Shown here one piece after another: positions 45,592 to 59,764 of a stretch of 64,000 nucleotides of DNA. The stretch lies in contig JAJXXW010000075.1 in NCBI GenBank assembly GCA_021780905.1, positions 1 through 64,000 on the forward strand. Direction: 5' to 3'. Source of the DNA: a bacterium. GTDB lineage: Bacteria > Verrucomicrobiota > Verrucomicrobiia > Limisphaerales > UBA11358. The translations under genes were made by a program, and so were the position numbers. Position 1 is the first letter of the stretch; each line of letters starts with the position of its first letter. A model generated the notes under the pieces. It made no database searches. It was not told where the DNA came from and saw only the letters and a program-made list of their open reading frames with translations.

Positions 45592-45606
45592 TATCGTGGA
45601 ACGATA
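45592..45606 (+). promoter_or_regulatory. TATCGT-N3-ACGATA palindrome, copy 2
   Basis: TATCGT and ACGATA around GGA. It lies just downstream of a TTGACA hexamer (45584-45589) and overlaps a possible -10 (TATACT or TACTAT at 45605-45612), so a bound protein would block the cysteine synthase promoter. Confidence 0.6.
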
Positions 45607-45717
45607 TACTATGGACGCCAATATCGGAGCAATCCGGCTTTGCGGTTTGGTTTGCCACCAGTGGCAACACCGTTGTGTCGGGAGGCGACCGAGCCGAATT
45701 CACAACCAACCATTTTT

Positions 45718-46701
45718 ATGGCACACATCTTTAACAATATTATAGAAACTGTGGGTCGCACCCCGCTCGTTCGTTTGAACAAAGTCACCGCTGGCATTGA
45801 AGCCACGGTCCTCTTGAAGTGCGAGTTTTTCAATCCCCTTGGGAGCGTGAAGGACCGCATCGGGATGGCGATGATTCAGGATGCCGAACAGCGCGGAATC
45901 CTTCACAGCGATTCGGTGATCATTGAGGCCACGAGCGGCAACACGGGGATTGCCCTGGCCTTCGTTGCCGCCGCCAAGGGTTACAAGCTCATTCTGACCA
46001 TGCCGGACACCATGTCGCTGGAACGCCGGACGCTTCTGGCGATGCTGGGTGCCAGGCTTGTGCTCACTCCGGGCGCCGAGGGCATGAAGGGTGCCATAGC
46101 CAAGGCTGACCAGTTGGCCAAGGAAACCTCCAACAGCTGGATTCCGCAACAATTCGACAATCCGGCCAATCCGCAAATTCACCAGCACACCACGGCTGAA
46201 GAAATCTGGACCGATACGGACGGCAAGGTTGATTTTCTGATTTCGGGAGTCGGCACGGGTGGCACGATTACGGGTTGTGTGGAGGCCATTCAACCGAGGA
46301 AACCATCGTTCGCGGCCATCGCCGTCGAGCCGGTAGATTCACCGGTGATTTCACAATGCCTCGACGGACAACCCCTCAAACCCGGGCCTCACAAAATCCA
46401 GGGGCTGGGTGGCGGATTCATTCCAAAGAACTTGCATTTGAATGACTCGCAAGGTCGCCCGCAAATTGTCGAGTGCATTCAAGTTACAAATGATGATGCG
46501 TTTGCGATGGCACGTCGTTTGGCCAAGGAAGAAGGCATTCTCGCAGGCATTTCCTCGGGCGCAAATGTCTGGGCCGCCATCCAAGTAGCCAAGCGCCCGG
46601 AAAATAAGGGCAAGATGATCGTCACGGTAGCCTGCTCGACCGGAGAACGCTACTTGAGCACTGCCTTGGCCGCTGAAGCGCGTGCGGAAGTCGGCGGGTG
46701 A
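45718..46701 (+). CDS. cysK: Cysteine synthase (O-acetylserine sulfhydrylase)
   Basis: 327 residues. PLP Lys in [14 protein letters not shown] near 45, [14 protein letters not shown] near 70, [10 protein letters not shown] near 177 and [10 protein letters not shown] near 280 are all present. It makes cysteine from O-acetylserine and sulfide, PLP-dependent. A palindromic operator-like site is in the promoter. The ATG at 45718 is the family start; earlier in-frame starts would run through the palindrome. Confidence 0.94.
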   Translation: MAHIFNNIIETVGRTPLVRLNKVTAGIEATVLLKCEFFNPLGSVKDRIGMAMIQDAEQRGILHSDSVIIEATSGNTGIALAFVAAAKGYKLILTMPDTMSLERRTLLAMLGARLVLTPGAEGMKGAIAKADQLAKETSNSWIPQQFDNPANPQIHQHTTAEEIWTDTDGKVDFLISGVGTGGTITGCVEAIQPRKPSFAAIAVEPVDSPVISQCLDGQPLKPGPHKIQGLGGGFIPKNLHLNDSQGRPQIVECIQVTNDDAFAMARRLAKEEGILAGISSGANVWAAIQVAKRPENKGKMIVTVACSTGERYLSTALAAEARAEVGG

Positions 46702-46806
46702 TTGGCAACTGCGGCAGATAGCGGGAAATCTTGTCTCCGTCTTAACCGACTCGGATAGCTTGTGGTTCGACGTGTGACCAATCACGCAATTTGTCCTTCG
46801 GACGAT

Positions 46807-48192
46807 TCAAATGTGAATCGCCAGGCCGTAAGCCTGGCCGGTGGCTTCATGGACAGCTTCACTCAAGGTCGGATGCGCGTGAATCGTCGCTTCGATTTCT
46901 TCGTGCGTCGCTTCGAGTGTGATTGCCAGTCCGAGTTCGCCGATCATTTCCGTGGCTTCGGAGCCGACGATGTGCGCGCCCAGAACTTCGCCGTTCGGTT
47001 CGCCGAAAAGGATTTTCACGAAACCGTCAATCTCGCCGACGGCACGCGCCTTGCCGCTCGCAGAAAATGGAAATTTGCCGACCTTGAACTTCAAGCCTTT
47101 TTCCTTTGCGGCGCGTTCGGTGAGACCGACGCTCGCGACCTGCGGCTGACAATAGGTGCAACTCGGAAACACTGTCACCTTTTTCGGCGCATGATTGGTG
47201 AACATGCCTTCCACCGCTTGAATTGCTTCATAGCTGGCGACGTGCGCGAGCAGCGGCGGGCCGATGATGTCGCCGGCGGCGAAAACTCCGGGCAGGCTCG
47301 TTTGATAGCAAGCGTCGGTTTCGATGTAACCGCGCTGCGTGAGTTTGATTGCCGCGCCACCGGCACCACCGGGCAACAGCGGTTGCACGCCGATGGCGAC
47401 GAGGCAAACTTCGGCTTCCAGCGTTTCAGGTTTTTTGCCTTCGACGGAAATTTTCACGCCATCCTTACCAGCATCGGCTTTCACCACTTTCGTGTTGGTC
47501 AAAACTTGAATGCCCAATTTTGCAAAGGCTTTTTCCAATGTTTGCGAAACCTCGGTATCTTCGAGCGGCAAAATGTTCGGCAACATTTCGACGAGCGTGA
47601 CCTTGATGCCGAAAGCGTTGAAAAAATAGGCGAACTCCACGCCAATCGCACCTGCGCCAATGATGATGATGCTTTTTGGCTGTTTTTTCAAAACCATCGC
47701 TTCACGGCTACCGATGACGGTTGTGCCATTAAATGGCAAACCGGGCATGGGCCGCGACACGACGCCGGTGGAAAGAAGAATTTTCTTGGCTTCAATTTTT
47801 TGAATTTTCCCGTCGGCGGATTTCACGCTCACCACTTCGGCGTTTTCCAGCGTTGCCTCGGCGCGGAGGTAATCCACCTTGTTCTTCTTGAACAAATACT
47901 CGACGCCGGAGGCGTTTTTATCGGCGACATCGCGGGAGCGTTTGATGACCTTGCTCCAGTCGAAGTTCAAGTTGTCAAAGCTGAAGCCGAATTCGTCCGC
48001 GCGATGCTTCATCAGATGGAACAATTCCGCGTTGCGCAACAGCGATTTGGTAGGAATGCAGCCCCAGTTCAGGCAGGTGCCGCCGGCGCGTTCCTTTTCC
48101 ACGCACGCCACGCGTTTTCCAAGTTGCGCGGCGCGAATGGCACCAACATATCCGGCGGGTCCGCCGCCAATGACAATCAGGTCGTAGTTCAT
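46807..48192 (-). CDS. lpdA: Dihydrolipoamide dehydrogenase (E3)
   Basis: 461 residues. FAD motif DLIVIGGGPAGYVGAIRA, redox disulfide GGTCLNWGCIPTKSLL, NAD motif IIIGAGAIGVEFAYF and C-terminal catalytic HAHPTLSEAVHEA. It reoxidises the lipoyl group of PDH and probably of OGDH as well. It follows pdhC by three bases. Confidence 0.95.
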   Translation of the reverse strand: MNYDLIVIGGGPAGYVGAIRAAQLGKRVACVEKERAGGTCLNWGCIPTKSLLRNAELFHLMKHRADEFGFSFDNLNFDWSKVIKRSRDVADKNASGVEYLFKKNKVDYLRAEATLENAEVVSVKSADGKIQKIEAKKILLSTGVVSRPMPGLPFNGTTVIGSREAMVLKKQPKSIIIIGAGAIGVEFAYFFNAFGIKVTLVEMLPNILPLEDTEVSQTLEKAFAKLGIQVLTNTKVVKADAGKDGVKISVEGKKPETLEAEVCLVAIGVQPLLPGGAGGAAIKLTQRGYIETDACYQTSLPGVFAAGDIIGPPLLAHVASYEAIQAVEGMFTNHAPKKVTVFPSCTYCQPQVASVGLTERAAKEKGLKFKVGKFPFSASGKARAVGEIDGFVKILFGEPNGEVLGAHIVGSEATEMIGELGLAITLEATHEEIEATIHAHPTLSEAVHEATGQAYGLAIHI

Positions 48193-48195
48193 AAA

Positions 48196-49434
48196 TTAAA
48201 TCAGCATTAAGGTCGGATTTTCAATCAATAGTCGCAGTTCGGTGAGATATTGTGCGCCAATCGCGCCGTCCACCACCCGATGGTCCGCACTCAAGCCGAT
48301 GGCCAGCCGGTGCCCGGCAACGATTTCATCCTGCGCGTTGACCACCGGTTTTTTCACAATCGCACCAATGGCCAGAATGATCGCCTGCGGTGGATTGATT
48401 ACGGCGAAGAAATTATCAATGCCGTGGCTGCCAAGATTGGAAACGGTGAGCGTGCCGCCCTGATATTCTTCGGGCTTGAGCTTTTTGGTGCGGGCGCGCG
48501 TGGCGAGGTCTTTGACTTCTTCGCTGATCTGGCGCAGTGATTTGGCCTGCGCGGCGCGGACGACCGGCGTCACCAAGCCGTCTTCCACCGCGACGGCGAC
48601 GGACAGATGCACATCGGGATATTCGATGATGGCATCGCCCGCGTAAGACGCGTTGACACGTGGCACTTTCACCGCCGCCGCGACCACCGCCTTCAAAATA
48701 AAATCATTGATGGTAAGCTTGCCCATGCCGGCCTTTTCCAACGGCGCATTCACCTGCGCGCGCATCCGCAGGAGATTGCCGGCATCCACCTCGATGTTGA
48801 GATAAAAATGCGGAATCTGCGTTTTGCTGGCGAGCAGCCGTTCGGCAATGATTTTGCGCATCCCGGAAAGCGGAATGCGTTTCGCGCCTGTAGGCAGCGG
48901 GCCGAGCAGAATCGGCGCAGAAGTTGTCGCTGTGCGCGGTGCTTGTGCCGTTGCGGATTCCAAATCCTTCGCAACCACGCGACCGCCGGGGCCGGAGCCT
49001 TGAATCATCGCCAATTGAACACCTTTGGCGGCGGCAATCTTTTTTGCGAGTGGCGAGGCTTTCAAGCGTCCACTCGAAGCTGTCGGAGCGGCGGCGACGG
49101 CGAGTTTGGTCGAAGCCGGCTGGGCGGGGTCAACTCCTTTTGCAGCATCAGATTTTTCTACGCTGGTAACTTTGTCAGTTTTCTTCGGAGCGGTTTCGCC
49201 CGTGCCCAACAGCAGCGCCAGATGATCGCCGACTTTGGCTTTGCCGCCTTCTGCGACGCAAATTTCCTTGAGCGTTCCATCATCGAACGCTTCCAGTTCC
49301 ATCACCGCTTTGTCGGTTTCGATTTCGGCCAGCACATCGCCGACCATCACGGAGTCGCCGACCGTTTTGCGCCACTTGACGACCGTGCCTTCGGTCATCG
49401 TGTCGCTCAATTTTGGCATTTCAATGTATGGCAT
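48196..49434 (-). CDS. pdhC: Pyruvate dehydrogenase E2 (dihydrolipoyl acetyltransferase)
   Basis: 412 residues: one lipoyl domain (1-80, ETDKAVMELEAFDDG with the lipoylated Lys), an E3-binding domain (about 120-155, ASPLAKKIAAAKGVQL and GSGPGGRVVAKDLE), and a catalytic domain with DHRVVDGAIGAQYL near the end. It transfers acetyl to CoA. It lies between pdhB and lpdA on the minus strand. Confidence 0.94.
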   Translation of the reverse strand: MPYIEMPKLSDTMTEGTVVKWRKTVGDSVMVGDVLAEIETDKAVMELEAFDDGTLKEICVAEGGKAKVGDHLALLLGTGETAPKKTDKVTSVEKSDAAKGVDPAQPASTKLAVAAAPTASSGRLKASPLAKKIAAAKGVQLAMIQGSGPGGRVVAKDLESATAQAPRTATTSAPILLGPLPTGAKRIPLSGMRKIIAERLLASKTQIPHFYLNIEVDAGNLLRMRAQVNAPLEKAGMGKLTINDFILKAVVAAAVKVPRVNASYAGDAIIEYPDVHLSVAVAVEDGLVTPVVRAAQAKSLRQISEEVKDLATRARTKKLKPEEYQGGTLTVSNLGSHGIDNFFAVINPPQAIILAIGAIVKKPVVNAQDEIVAGHRLAIGLSADHRVVDGAIGAQYLTELRLLIENPTLMLI

Positions 49435-49453
49435 AATCGCAAAACTTTTTGAT

Positions 49454-50428
49454 TCAGCGGATGCTTAAAACTTTTTCCACAATCCGTTCCACCGTGGGCA
49501 ATTGCAACTTTTCCAGCGCCGGACTGTAAATCGCCGGCGCGTCCAGCGCACACACCCGCAAAACCGGCGCGTCGAGATCGTCAAAGGCCTTTTCCTGAAT
49601 CATCGAAGCGATCTGGGCGCTCACAGCGCAGAACGGTTTGTTCTCATCCACCAAAACTGCGCGATGCGTTTTGCGGACGGACTGCAAAATGGCTTCTTCA
49701 TCGAGCGGGCGAATGGAACGCAAGTCCACGACTTCGGCGTTGACGCCGTGTTCGCTCGCGAGAATTTCTGCCGCCTTGAGGCTCGTCAAAACCGCACGCC
49801 CATGCGCGATGAGCGAAACGTCCGCGCCTTCGCGTTTCACGTCCGCGACGCCGAGAGGAATGAGATATTCCTCGTCCGGCACTTCCCAAGTTTCGCCGTA
49901 GAGCAAGGTGTTTTCCATGACAAAAACCGGGTCGTTGTCGCGGATGGCGGATTTCATCAAACCTTTCGCGTCGTAAGCCGTCGCCGGGCAAATGACTTTC
50001 ACTCCGGGGTTGTTCGCCAACATGCTTTCCGGCGTGTGCGAGTGCGTGGCGCCGACGTTGGTGCCGCCATTGGCCGGGCCGCGAATGACGATCGGACAAT
50101 GAATCCGGCCGCCAGACATGTAACGGATGCAGCCGGCGTTGTTCACGATCTGGTCGTAAGCCACATACGCAAAGCTCCAGAACATTAGTTCAATCACTGG
50201 GCGCAGCCCCAGCATCGAAGCCCCAACTCCCAGTCCGATAAAGGCGGCTTCGGTAATAGGCGTGTCCAGCACACGTTTGTCACCGAACCGCGCCCAAAGG
50301 CCCTCGGTCACTTTGTAAGCGCCGTTATACTGCGCCACCTCCTCGCCAATGATGAAGACGTTTTCATCCCGCGTGAGTTCTTCCGCCAGCGCGTCATTCA
50401 GGGCTTTACGATAGGTGATCTTGGACAT
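49454..50428 (-). CDS. pdhB: Pyruvate dehydrogenase E1 beta subunit
   Basis: 324 residues. Family motifs are MLGLRPVIELMFWSFAYVAYDQ, GPANGGTNVGATHSH and VVDLRSIRPLDEEAI. The subunit completes the thiamine diphosphate site with E1 alpha. It starts 24 bases after pdhA and precedes pdhC by 19 bases. Confidence 0.95.
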   Translation of the reverse strand: MSKITYRKALNDALAEELTRDENVFIIGEEVAQYNGAYKVTEGLWARFGDKRVLDTPITEAAFIGLGVGASMLGLRPVIELMFWSFAYVAYDQIVNNAGCIRYMSGGRIHCPIVIRGPANGGTNVGATHSHTPESMLANNPGVKVICPATAYDAKGLMKSAIRDNDPVFVMENTLLYGETWEVPDEEYLIPLGVADVKREGADVSLIAHGRAVLTSLKAAEILASEHGVNAEVVDLRSIRPLDEEAILQSVRKTHRAVLVDENKPFCAVSAQIASMIQEKAFDDLDAPVLRVCALDAPAIYSPALEKLQLPTVERIVEKVLSIR

Positions 50429-50452
50429 GGATAATAATCGGTAAAATAGGGT

Positions 50453-51529
50453 TTAATCGTTGAAAAAATGTTTCCCGGTTCGGCCCGCCGGGGTTTGCTG
50501 ATCCACCTCATAATACACATCGGAAAAAATATCCACCGGTTCCGGCAGCGCGCTCGTCGAGGCAAACTGAACGGCGGCGACGGCTTCGGCCTGGGCGGCG
50601 GCATCCAGCTCGCCAATCTGCGGTTCCGTGATGACTCCCTCGGCCAGCAGTCGCGACTGCCAGAGTTGAAGTGGATCATGGAACTTCCGATATTTGTCGA
50701 TCTCCTCGGGGTCGCGATATTTTTTCGTGTTGGCATCCGACACGGAATGACCGTAATAACGATAGGTGTCAATTTCCAGCACCGTTGGCCGGCATTCATT
50801 ATGGGCGCGCTGGATGGCGGTCCAGGTTTTGGCGCGAACTTCGTAAATATCTTCGCCGTTAATCCGGTCCCATTCGAGGTTGTAACCTTCGGCACGCGCC
50901 GCGAGGCAATTTTTGAAAGCGGATGAACGTTCGAGGCTGGTGCCCATCGAGTATTGGTTGTTTTCAATGATGTAAATGACTGGAATGCTCCAGAGCGAAG
51001 CCAGATTCAAGGATGCCTGATAAACCCCTTGATTGACCGCACCGTCGCCGAGAAAACATAGGCAGCAACCTTTGCGCCCCTGATATTTCAAAGCGAACGC
51101 GAGTCCCATGCCGAGCGGCGTTTGACCCGCAACAATACCGTGGCCGCCCCAATAGTTTTTGTCCGGCGCGAAAAAGTGCATGGAGCCGCCTTTGCCTTTG
51201 GAACAGCCGGTCACTTTGCCAAATAATTCCGCCATGCACTCGTTCATGGACATGCCCATCGCCAGGGCGTTGCCGTGACTGCGATAACCGGCAATGACAT
51301 GATCGTCATCGCCGCAAAGTGAAAGGGTGCCGACGGCGACGGATTCCTGACCGGTGTAGAGATGAAGAAAACCGCCCATCTGACCGCTGGTCTGATACTG
51401 TTTGAGCGCCGTCAGTTCGAAACGCCGGATGCGAAGCATCTGACGCAAGAGGTCAAGCTTCTTCTCCGGTGTCAACAGGTGGTTGATTTCGGCGTCGGCA
51501 AAGGTTTTGTTTTCAATCAATGTTTCCAT
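50453..51529 (-). CDS. pdhA: Pyruvate dehydrogenase E1 alpha subunit
   Basis: 358 residues. The thiamine diphosphate motif GDGAVNQGVYQASLNLA is near 160, followed by IYIIENNQYSMGTS, and the phosphorylation-loop region YRYYGHSVSDANTKKYR is near 265. Decarboxylates pyruvate. It follows the glutamate synthase gene by 11 bases, so the two are probably co-transcribed. Confidence 0.95.
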   Translation of the reverse strand: METLIENKTFADAEINHLLTPEKKLDLLRQMLRIRRFELTALKQYQTSGQMGGFLHLYTGQESVAVGTLSLCGDDDHVIAGYRSHGNALAMGMSMNECMAELFGKVTGCSKGKGGSMHFFAPDKNYWGGHGIVAGQTPLGMGLAFALKYQGRKGCCLCFLGDGAVNQGVYQASLNLASLWSIPVIYIIENNQYSMGTSLERSSAFKNCLAARAEGYNLEWDRINGEDIYEVRAKTWTAIQRAHNECRPTVLEIDTYRYYGHSVSDANTKKYRDPEEIDKYRKFHDPLQLWQSRLLAEGVITEPQIGELDAAAQAEAVAAVQFASTSALPEPVDIFSDVYYEVDQQTPAGRTGKHFFND

Positions 51530-51540
51530 CTTGGCCTTAT

Positions 51541-56130
<4,590 letters not shown>

Positions 56131-56138
56131 TTGATCTA

Positions 56139-56426
56139 TTAAACCGAACCTGCGGACTTGGCGGGTTCAGTCGTTGATGTTGCTGGCGGTGGCGAGGGAT
56201 TGTCGTTGCCGATGGCCTCGACCGGGCAACCAGTCATCGCTTCATCCGCGAGTTTTCGTTCCTCCTCCGTCTCGGGTTGATGGAAAACAACGCTGTTGCC
56301 ATTTTCGTCATCGCGGCGGAAGACCGTCGGGGCGGTCTCGCGGCACAGGTCGCAATCAATGCAATTATTGTCCACATACCATCGCCCCGGCACGTTCTGC
56401 GGCAGTCGTTTCGTATGGTCAGCCAT
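56139..56426 (-). CDS. Single-cluster 4Fe-4S ferredoxin
   Basis: 95 residues. Cysteines at 22, 25, 28 and 67 (CIDCDLC and GCPVEAI) make one 4Fe-4S cluster. A Pro/Thr/Ser-rich tail of about 20 residues follows. AAAGGA precedes the ATG at 56426. It heads the gltB-pdh unit, ending eight bases before gltB, which supports a role as electron donor for glutamate synthase or acceptor elsewhere. Confidence 0.85.
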   Translation of the reverse strand: MADHTKRLPQNVPGRWYVDNNCIDCDLCRETAPTVFRRDDENGNSVVFHQPETEEERKLADEAMTGCPVEAIGNDNPSPPPATSTTEPAKSAGSV

Positions 56427-56543
56427 AAGTATCCTTTCGTTTGTTCCGAGGCGATGCGCCCTCATTGGACGCTGGACGCCGTCGGTTAAGGCACTCTTCC
56501 ACTTTCCAGAAGTTGCGTAAAATTCATTATTGTTTATATTCCG

Positions 56544-57470
56544 ATGTCTTTTATGAATCAATTCCTCGCCACCACGCCCTTCGACCTGTATGAACTCACG
56601 CTCTTTCAACTCGTGGCGGAGACCGCTTCGTTCACGCGGGCCGCAGAGCGCGCCGGACTGACGCAAAGCGCGATCACGCGGCAAATCCGTGGCATGGAAG
56701 GCCGCCTTGGGGTTGATTTGTTTGAACGCACCACGCGTCATGTCTGCCTGACCCCTGTGGGCCAGTTGCTGCGGGAGAAATCCAAAGCCATCCTGAAGGC
56801 CACTGATCAATTGCTGGATGATGTGCAACGGACGTTGGGCCGGATGCCACCGACTTTGCGGATCGGCGTCGCGCGCAGCATTGGCCTGGCATACCTGCCG
56901 GGCTATTTTTTTGCGTTTCAACGCAAGTGTCCTGAAGTCCAGTTGCAGATCACCCACCAGACCAGCGGCGAAATTCTCAGAGCGCTGGAGGCCGGTAATC
57001 TGGACGCTGGTTTGGTCTGTCCACCGCCACGCCTGCCGCCTTTGCTCAAGGTAACACACCGTTTTGCGGACGAATTCACGGCGATTACGCCGGCCCAATT
57101 TCCACTGGCACCCACAGTGACGAAGGCAACTATAAAACAGTTGAAGCGGCATTTTGAGAATCAGCGTTGGCTGCTGATTGACCGGGGAGGATTCACTGGT
57201 CGCCGGTTGAATCACTGGCTCAGAACCCAAAGCTTGCATATTGAGCCGGCCATGGAACTTGACAGCTTTGACGTCATCGTAAATTTGGTTTCGCTCGGAT
57301 TGGGGGTCAGTCTGGTGCCACACCGGGTGCTGGCGCTGTATGGTCAGCGGCGCACTGTGCGTCGCATCGCGATTCAGCCGCGATTCAGCCGAGAACTGGC
57401 GGTGGTGGTTCGCCGCAACCGGGTGACGCCGGAACCGTTGAGTTCCTTCGTCGAAAACATTTTGTTTTAA
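56544..57470 (+). CDS. LysR family transcriptional regulator
   Basis: 308 residues. The N-terminal helix-turn-helix is in ELTLFQLVAETASFTRAAER and AGLTQSAITRQIRGMEGRLG (about 16-55), with a periplasmic-binding-like effector domain from about 90 to 290. It is divergent from the ferredoxin-gltB-pdh operon with 117 bases between, so that operon is its probable target; the effector is unknown. Start ATG at 56544 or 56553. Confidence 0.88.
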   Translation: MSFMNQFLATTPFDLYELTLFQLVAETASFTRAAERAGLTQSAITRQIRGMEGRLGVDLFERTTRHVCLTPVGQLLREKSKAILKATDQLLDDVQRTLGRMPPTLRIGVARSIGLAYLPGYFFAFQRKCPEVQLQITHQTSGEILRALEAGNLDAGLVCPPPRLPPLLKVTHRFADEFTAITPAQFPLAPTVTKATIKQLKRHFENQRWLLIDRGGFTGRRLNHWLRTQSLHIEPAMELDSFDVIVNLVSLGLGVSLVPHRVLALYGQRRTVRRIAIQPRFSRELAVVVRRNRVTPEPLSSFVENILF

Positions 57471-57581
57471 GGTTATTTTCAAAAACGGTGACGACTGGCA
57501 ACCGCAGGTATTATCTGTTTCATTCGAGTTATCCGCAGATTCACAGCCGTCAAAACATAACCGAGCGCATCTTCAAAAACC

Positions 57582-57595
57582 TTGACCCAAGTCAA
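57582..57595 (+). promoter_or_regulatory. Fnr/Dnr-type palindrome upstream of the methyltransferase/second-NOR unit
   Basis: TTGACCCAAGTCAA. A near-consensus -10, TATGAT, follows at 57617-57622, 28.5 bases from the centre. It is the best promoter of the five sites. It would drive 57763-62130. Confidence 0.78.
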
Positions 57596-57762
57596 AGAAC
57601 GGCGGCAAAAGCCGATTATGATGTTTGTGTCATGCGAGAATGTCCGTCAGGCGAAACAACCGCGCAGAGTTGAAACTCAAATTCAGCCGGATGAAAGGCC
57701 ATGAAATATTTATCTGGCGGCGATTTGTTCCTCCTTGCGCATCTGACAAGACAGGACGGCCA

Positions 57763-58629
57763 ATGCAGATTACAGACAAAATGACTTTGCCGGGGTCCGA
57801 GATGGCGGCCAGTAAAATGCCGGGGCACTGGCTGCTCGCCCGGCTTGGCAAACGTGTGTTGCGCCCGGGCGGGTTGAACCTGACGCGGCAGATGTTGGAA
57901 TCGCTGGCAATCCAGCCCTCCGATGCCGTGGTGGAATTTGCGCCCGGTCTCGGCGTGACCGCACGGATGACGCTGGATTTGCACCCGGCGTCTTATACGG
58001 CCATTGAGGACGATGAGGCCGCCGCCGCCCGTGTCCGTCGGTTGCTGACCGGCACCCGCGAACAATGTTTGATTGGCAATGCTGCGAAAACGTCTTTGCC
58101 GGATCAATCCGCCACGGTTGTTTACGGCGAAGCGATGTTGACGATGCAAGGAACCGAGCAGAAACACAGCATCGTGCAAGAGGCCGCCCGGCTCCTGAAG
58201 CCGGGCGGCCGTTACGGCATGCACGAATTGTGCCTCGTCCCGGACGATTTGGATGACCAAATTAAACGGGAAATTGAACAGGCTCTTTCCCGGACGATCC
58301 ACGTTGGAGCCAGGCCGCTGACTTCAATCGAGTGGCGTGCCGTTCTGGAAGCCGAAGGGTTCAAAGTGCAAACTGAAGTTCAACGTCCCATGCGCTTGCT
58401 GGAACCAGACCGGTTGATTCAGGACGAAGGCTTATGGGGTGCCTTGCGCTTTGTTAAAAATTTGCTTCGGGACAAAGACGCCCGCCAGCGGGTTCTGGCC
58501 ATGCGCCGGATTTTTGTGAAATACCGTTCCAACATGGCCGCCATCATGCTGGTTGGAACCAAATCGTCCGAATTTCGCAGCCCGAGTGGACCGGAAAAGA
58601 ATGAATCGGGGAACGTGGACGCCACTTAA
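57763..58629 (+). CDS. SAM-dependent methyltransferase
   Basis: 288 residues. A class I methyltransferase with the SAM motif VVEFAPGLGVTARMTL near 45-60 and EAARLLKPGGRYGMHE near 140. The substrate is unknown. The ATG at 57763 has AGGA six bases ahead; earlier in-frame starts at 57640 and 57691 are less likely. The predicted transcription start near 57630 gives an untranslated leader of about 130 bases. It comes first in the unit that leads to the second NO-reductase-like oxidase. Confidence 0.75.
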   Translation: MQITDKMTLPGSEMAASKMPGHWLLARLGKRVLRPGGLNLTRQMLESLAIQPSDAVVEFAPGLGVTARMTLDLHPASYTAIEDDEAAAARVRRLLTGTREQCLIGNAAKTSLPDQSATVVYGEAMLTMQGTEQKHSIVQEAARLLKPGGRYGMHELCLVPDDLDDQIKREIEQALSRTIHVGARPLTSIEWRAVLEAEGFKVQTEVQRPMRLLEPDRLIQDEGLWGALRFVKNLLRDKDARQRVLAMRRIFVKYRSNMAAIMLVGTKSSEFRSPSGPEKNESGNVDAT

Positions 58630-58642
58630 TCAAGAGGTTCAA

Positions 58643-59086
58643 ATGCAGACGCAAAGCATCAACCAACATTACACTGAAGATCATCAGCATCTCGACGATT
58701 TGTTTCACGAGTTCCAGAACCTGAAGTCCACCGACCGTCGGAGTGCCGAAAAGGTGTTCTCTGAATTCAAGGCCGGCTTGGAACGGCACATCGTCTGGGA
58801 GGAGGAAATTCTTTTTCCAGCCTTTGAAACGAAACTCGGCCATCTCCAGGAAGGGCCTACAGCCGTCATGCGATTAGAGCATCGAGAAATCCGCAAATAC
58901 CTGGATTCCATTGCCCGGAAGTTGGCGGACGAGAATTTTGAAACCGACGAGGAAGAGATGGGATTAGAAACAGTGCTGTGCCCGCACAACCACAAGGAAG
59001 AGGGCATTCTTTATCCGATGATGGACCAAATGTTCAGTGAGCCGGAGCGGACGGCGATGTTTTCGGAAATGAACAAAAGTAAATGA
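58643..59086 (+). CDS. Hemerythrin HHE domain protein
   Basis: 147 residues. Di-iron ligands are visible in YTEDHQHLDDLFHEF, HIVWEEEILFPAFE, RLEHREIRKYL and CPHNHKEEGILYPMMD. A single bundle without added domains. AAGAGG precedes the ATG. It probably senses or buffers NO or O2 next to the second NO reductase-like complex. Confidence 0.88.
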   Translation: MQTQSINQHYTEDHQHLDDLFHEFQNLKSTDRRSAEKVFSEFKAGLERHIVWEEEILFPAFETKLGHLQEGPTAVMRLEHREIRKYLDSIARKLADENFETDEEEMGLETVLCPHNHKEEGILYPMMDQMFSEPERTAMFSEMNKSK

Positions 59087-59152
59087 ACACTTCCGGCAGG
59101 ACGCATAGAATCGTGGAGGCCGGTTGTTACATCAAAGAACTAATCCATTAAC

Positions 59153-59764
59153 ATGAGTGATGCGCTAAAATTGCTGTTGTTGTTTTCGTTTCTGTCCGCA
59201 ATTACCATGGCGGTGTTCATCGTGGTGGCGTGGTCCACGCGCTGGCCAAGCCGGGAACAGGCCGAGGTGCAGCATGATGGTTACGTCATTCGCGGTCGCT
59301 GGTTCATTGGAGTGACGTTGTTCCTGGTGGCAACCTTCGTGGCCACAATTCCCTTCTTTCCCTACCTGTCGGCGGCGGCGGCGCTGGCACCGGCCGAGCG
59401 GGTGTCCGTGATTGCCGCCCAGTTTTTCTTCAACATGCCGGATAACTTTCCGTTGAACCGACGGATTATTTTTGCCGTCACCTCACACGACGTTAATCAC
59501 GGTTTTGGCATCTATGATCCCCAGGGGCGGCTCATCGCGCAAACCCAAGCCATGCCGGATTATGTGAACTATCTCACCGTCACGTTTCATCAGCCCGGCC
59601 ACTATAAGGTGCGGTGCCTGGAATACTGCGGCGTGGGGCACGCGTTGATGGAAAAGGATTTTACGGTTGGAAATAGCGAGCCGGAGAACAACCCAAAGAA
59701 TAAGCCAGAGAACAAGTCGGATAACAAGATAGACAGCAATGGAAACAGCAACCCATTTGAATAA
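59153..59764 (+). CDS. Heme-copper oxidase subunit II-like CuA protein
   Basis: 203 residues. Two membrane helices (about 5-26 and 48-70) are followed by a cupredoxin domain with the CuA ligands: His in HDVNHGFGIYDP and the motif CLEYCGVGHALM (about 158-169). The HGFGI sequence is of the B-type oxidase style. The last 30 residues are a low-complexity N/K/E/S-rich tail with tetrapeptide repeats (PENN, PKNK, PENK, SDNK). It overlaps the subunit I start by 26 bases. Confidence 0.85.
   Translation: MSDALKLLLLFSFLSAITMAVFIVVAWSTRWPSREQAEVQHDGYVIRGRWFIGVTLFLVATFVATIPFFPYLSAAAALAPAERVSVIAAQFFFNMPDNFPLNRRIIFAVTSHDVNHGFGIYDPQGRLIAQTQAMPDYVNYLTVTFHQPGHYKVRCLEYCGVGHALMEKDFTVGNSEPENNPKNKPENKSDNKIDSNGNSNPFE

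Noticed and set aside
46699..46785. Inverted repeat GTGATTGG/CCAATCAC between cysK and lpdA as a terminator
   Set aside because: The loop would be about 70 bases and there is no U-run, so it is not a convincing terminator.
59123..59134. TTGTTACATCAA before the second NOR subunit II gene as an Fnr box
   Set aside because: Only the right arm matches; the left arm is poor, and a good site already lies upstream of the unit at 57582.
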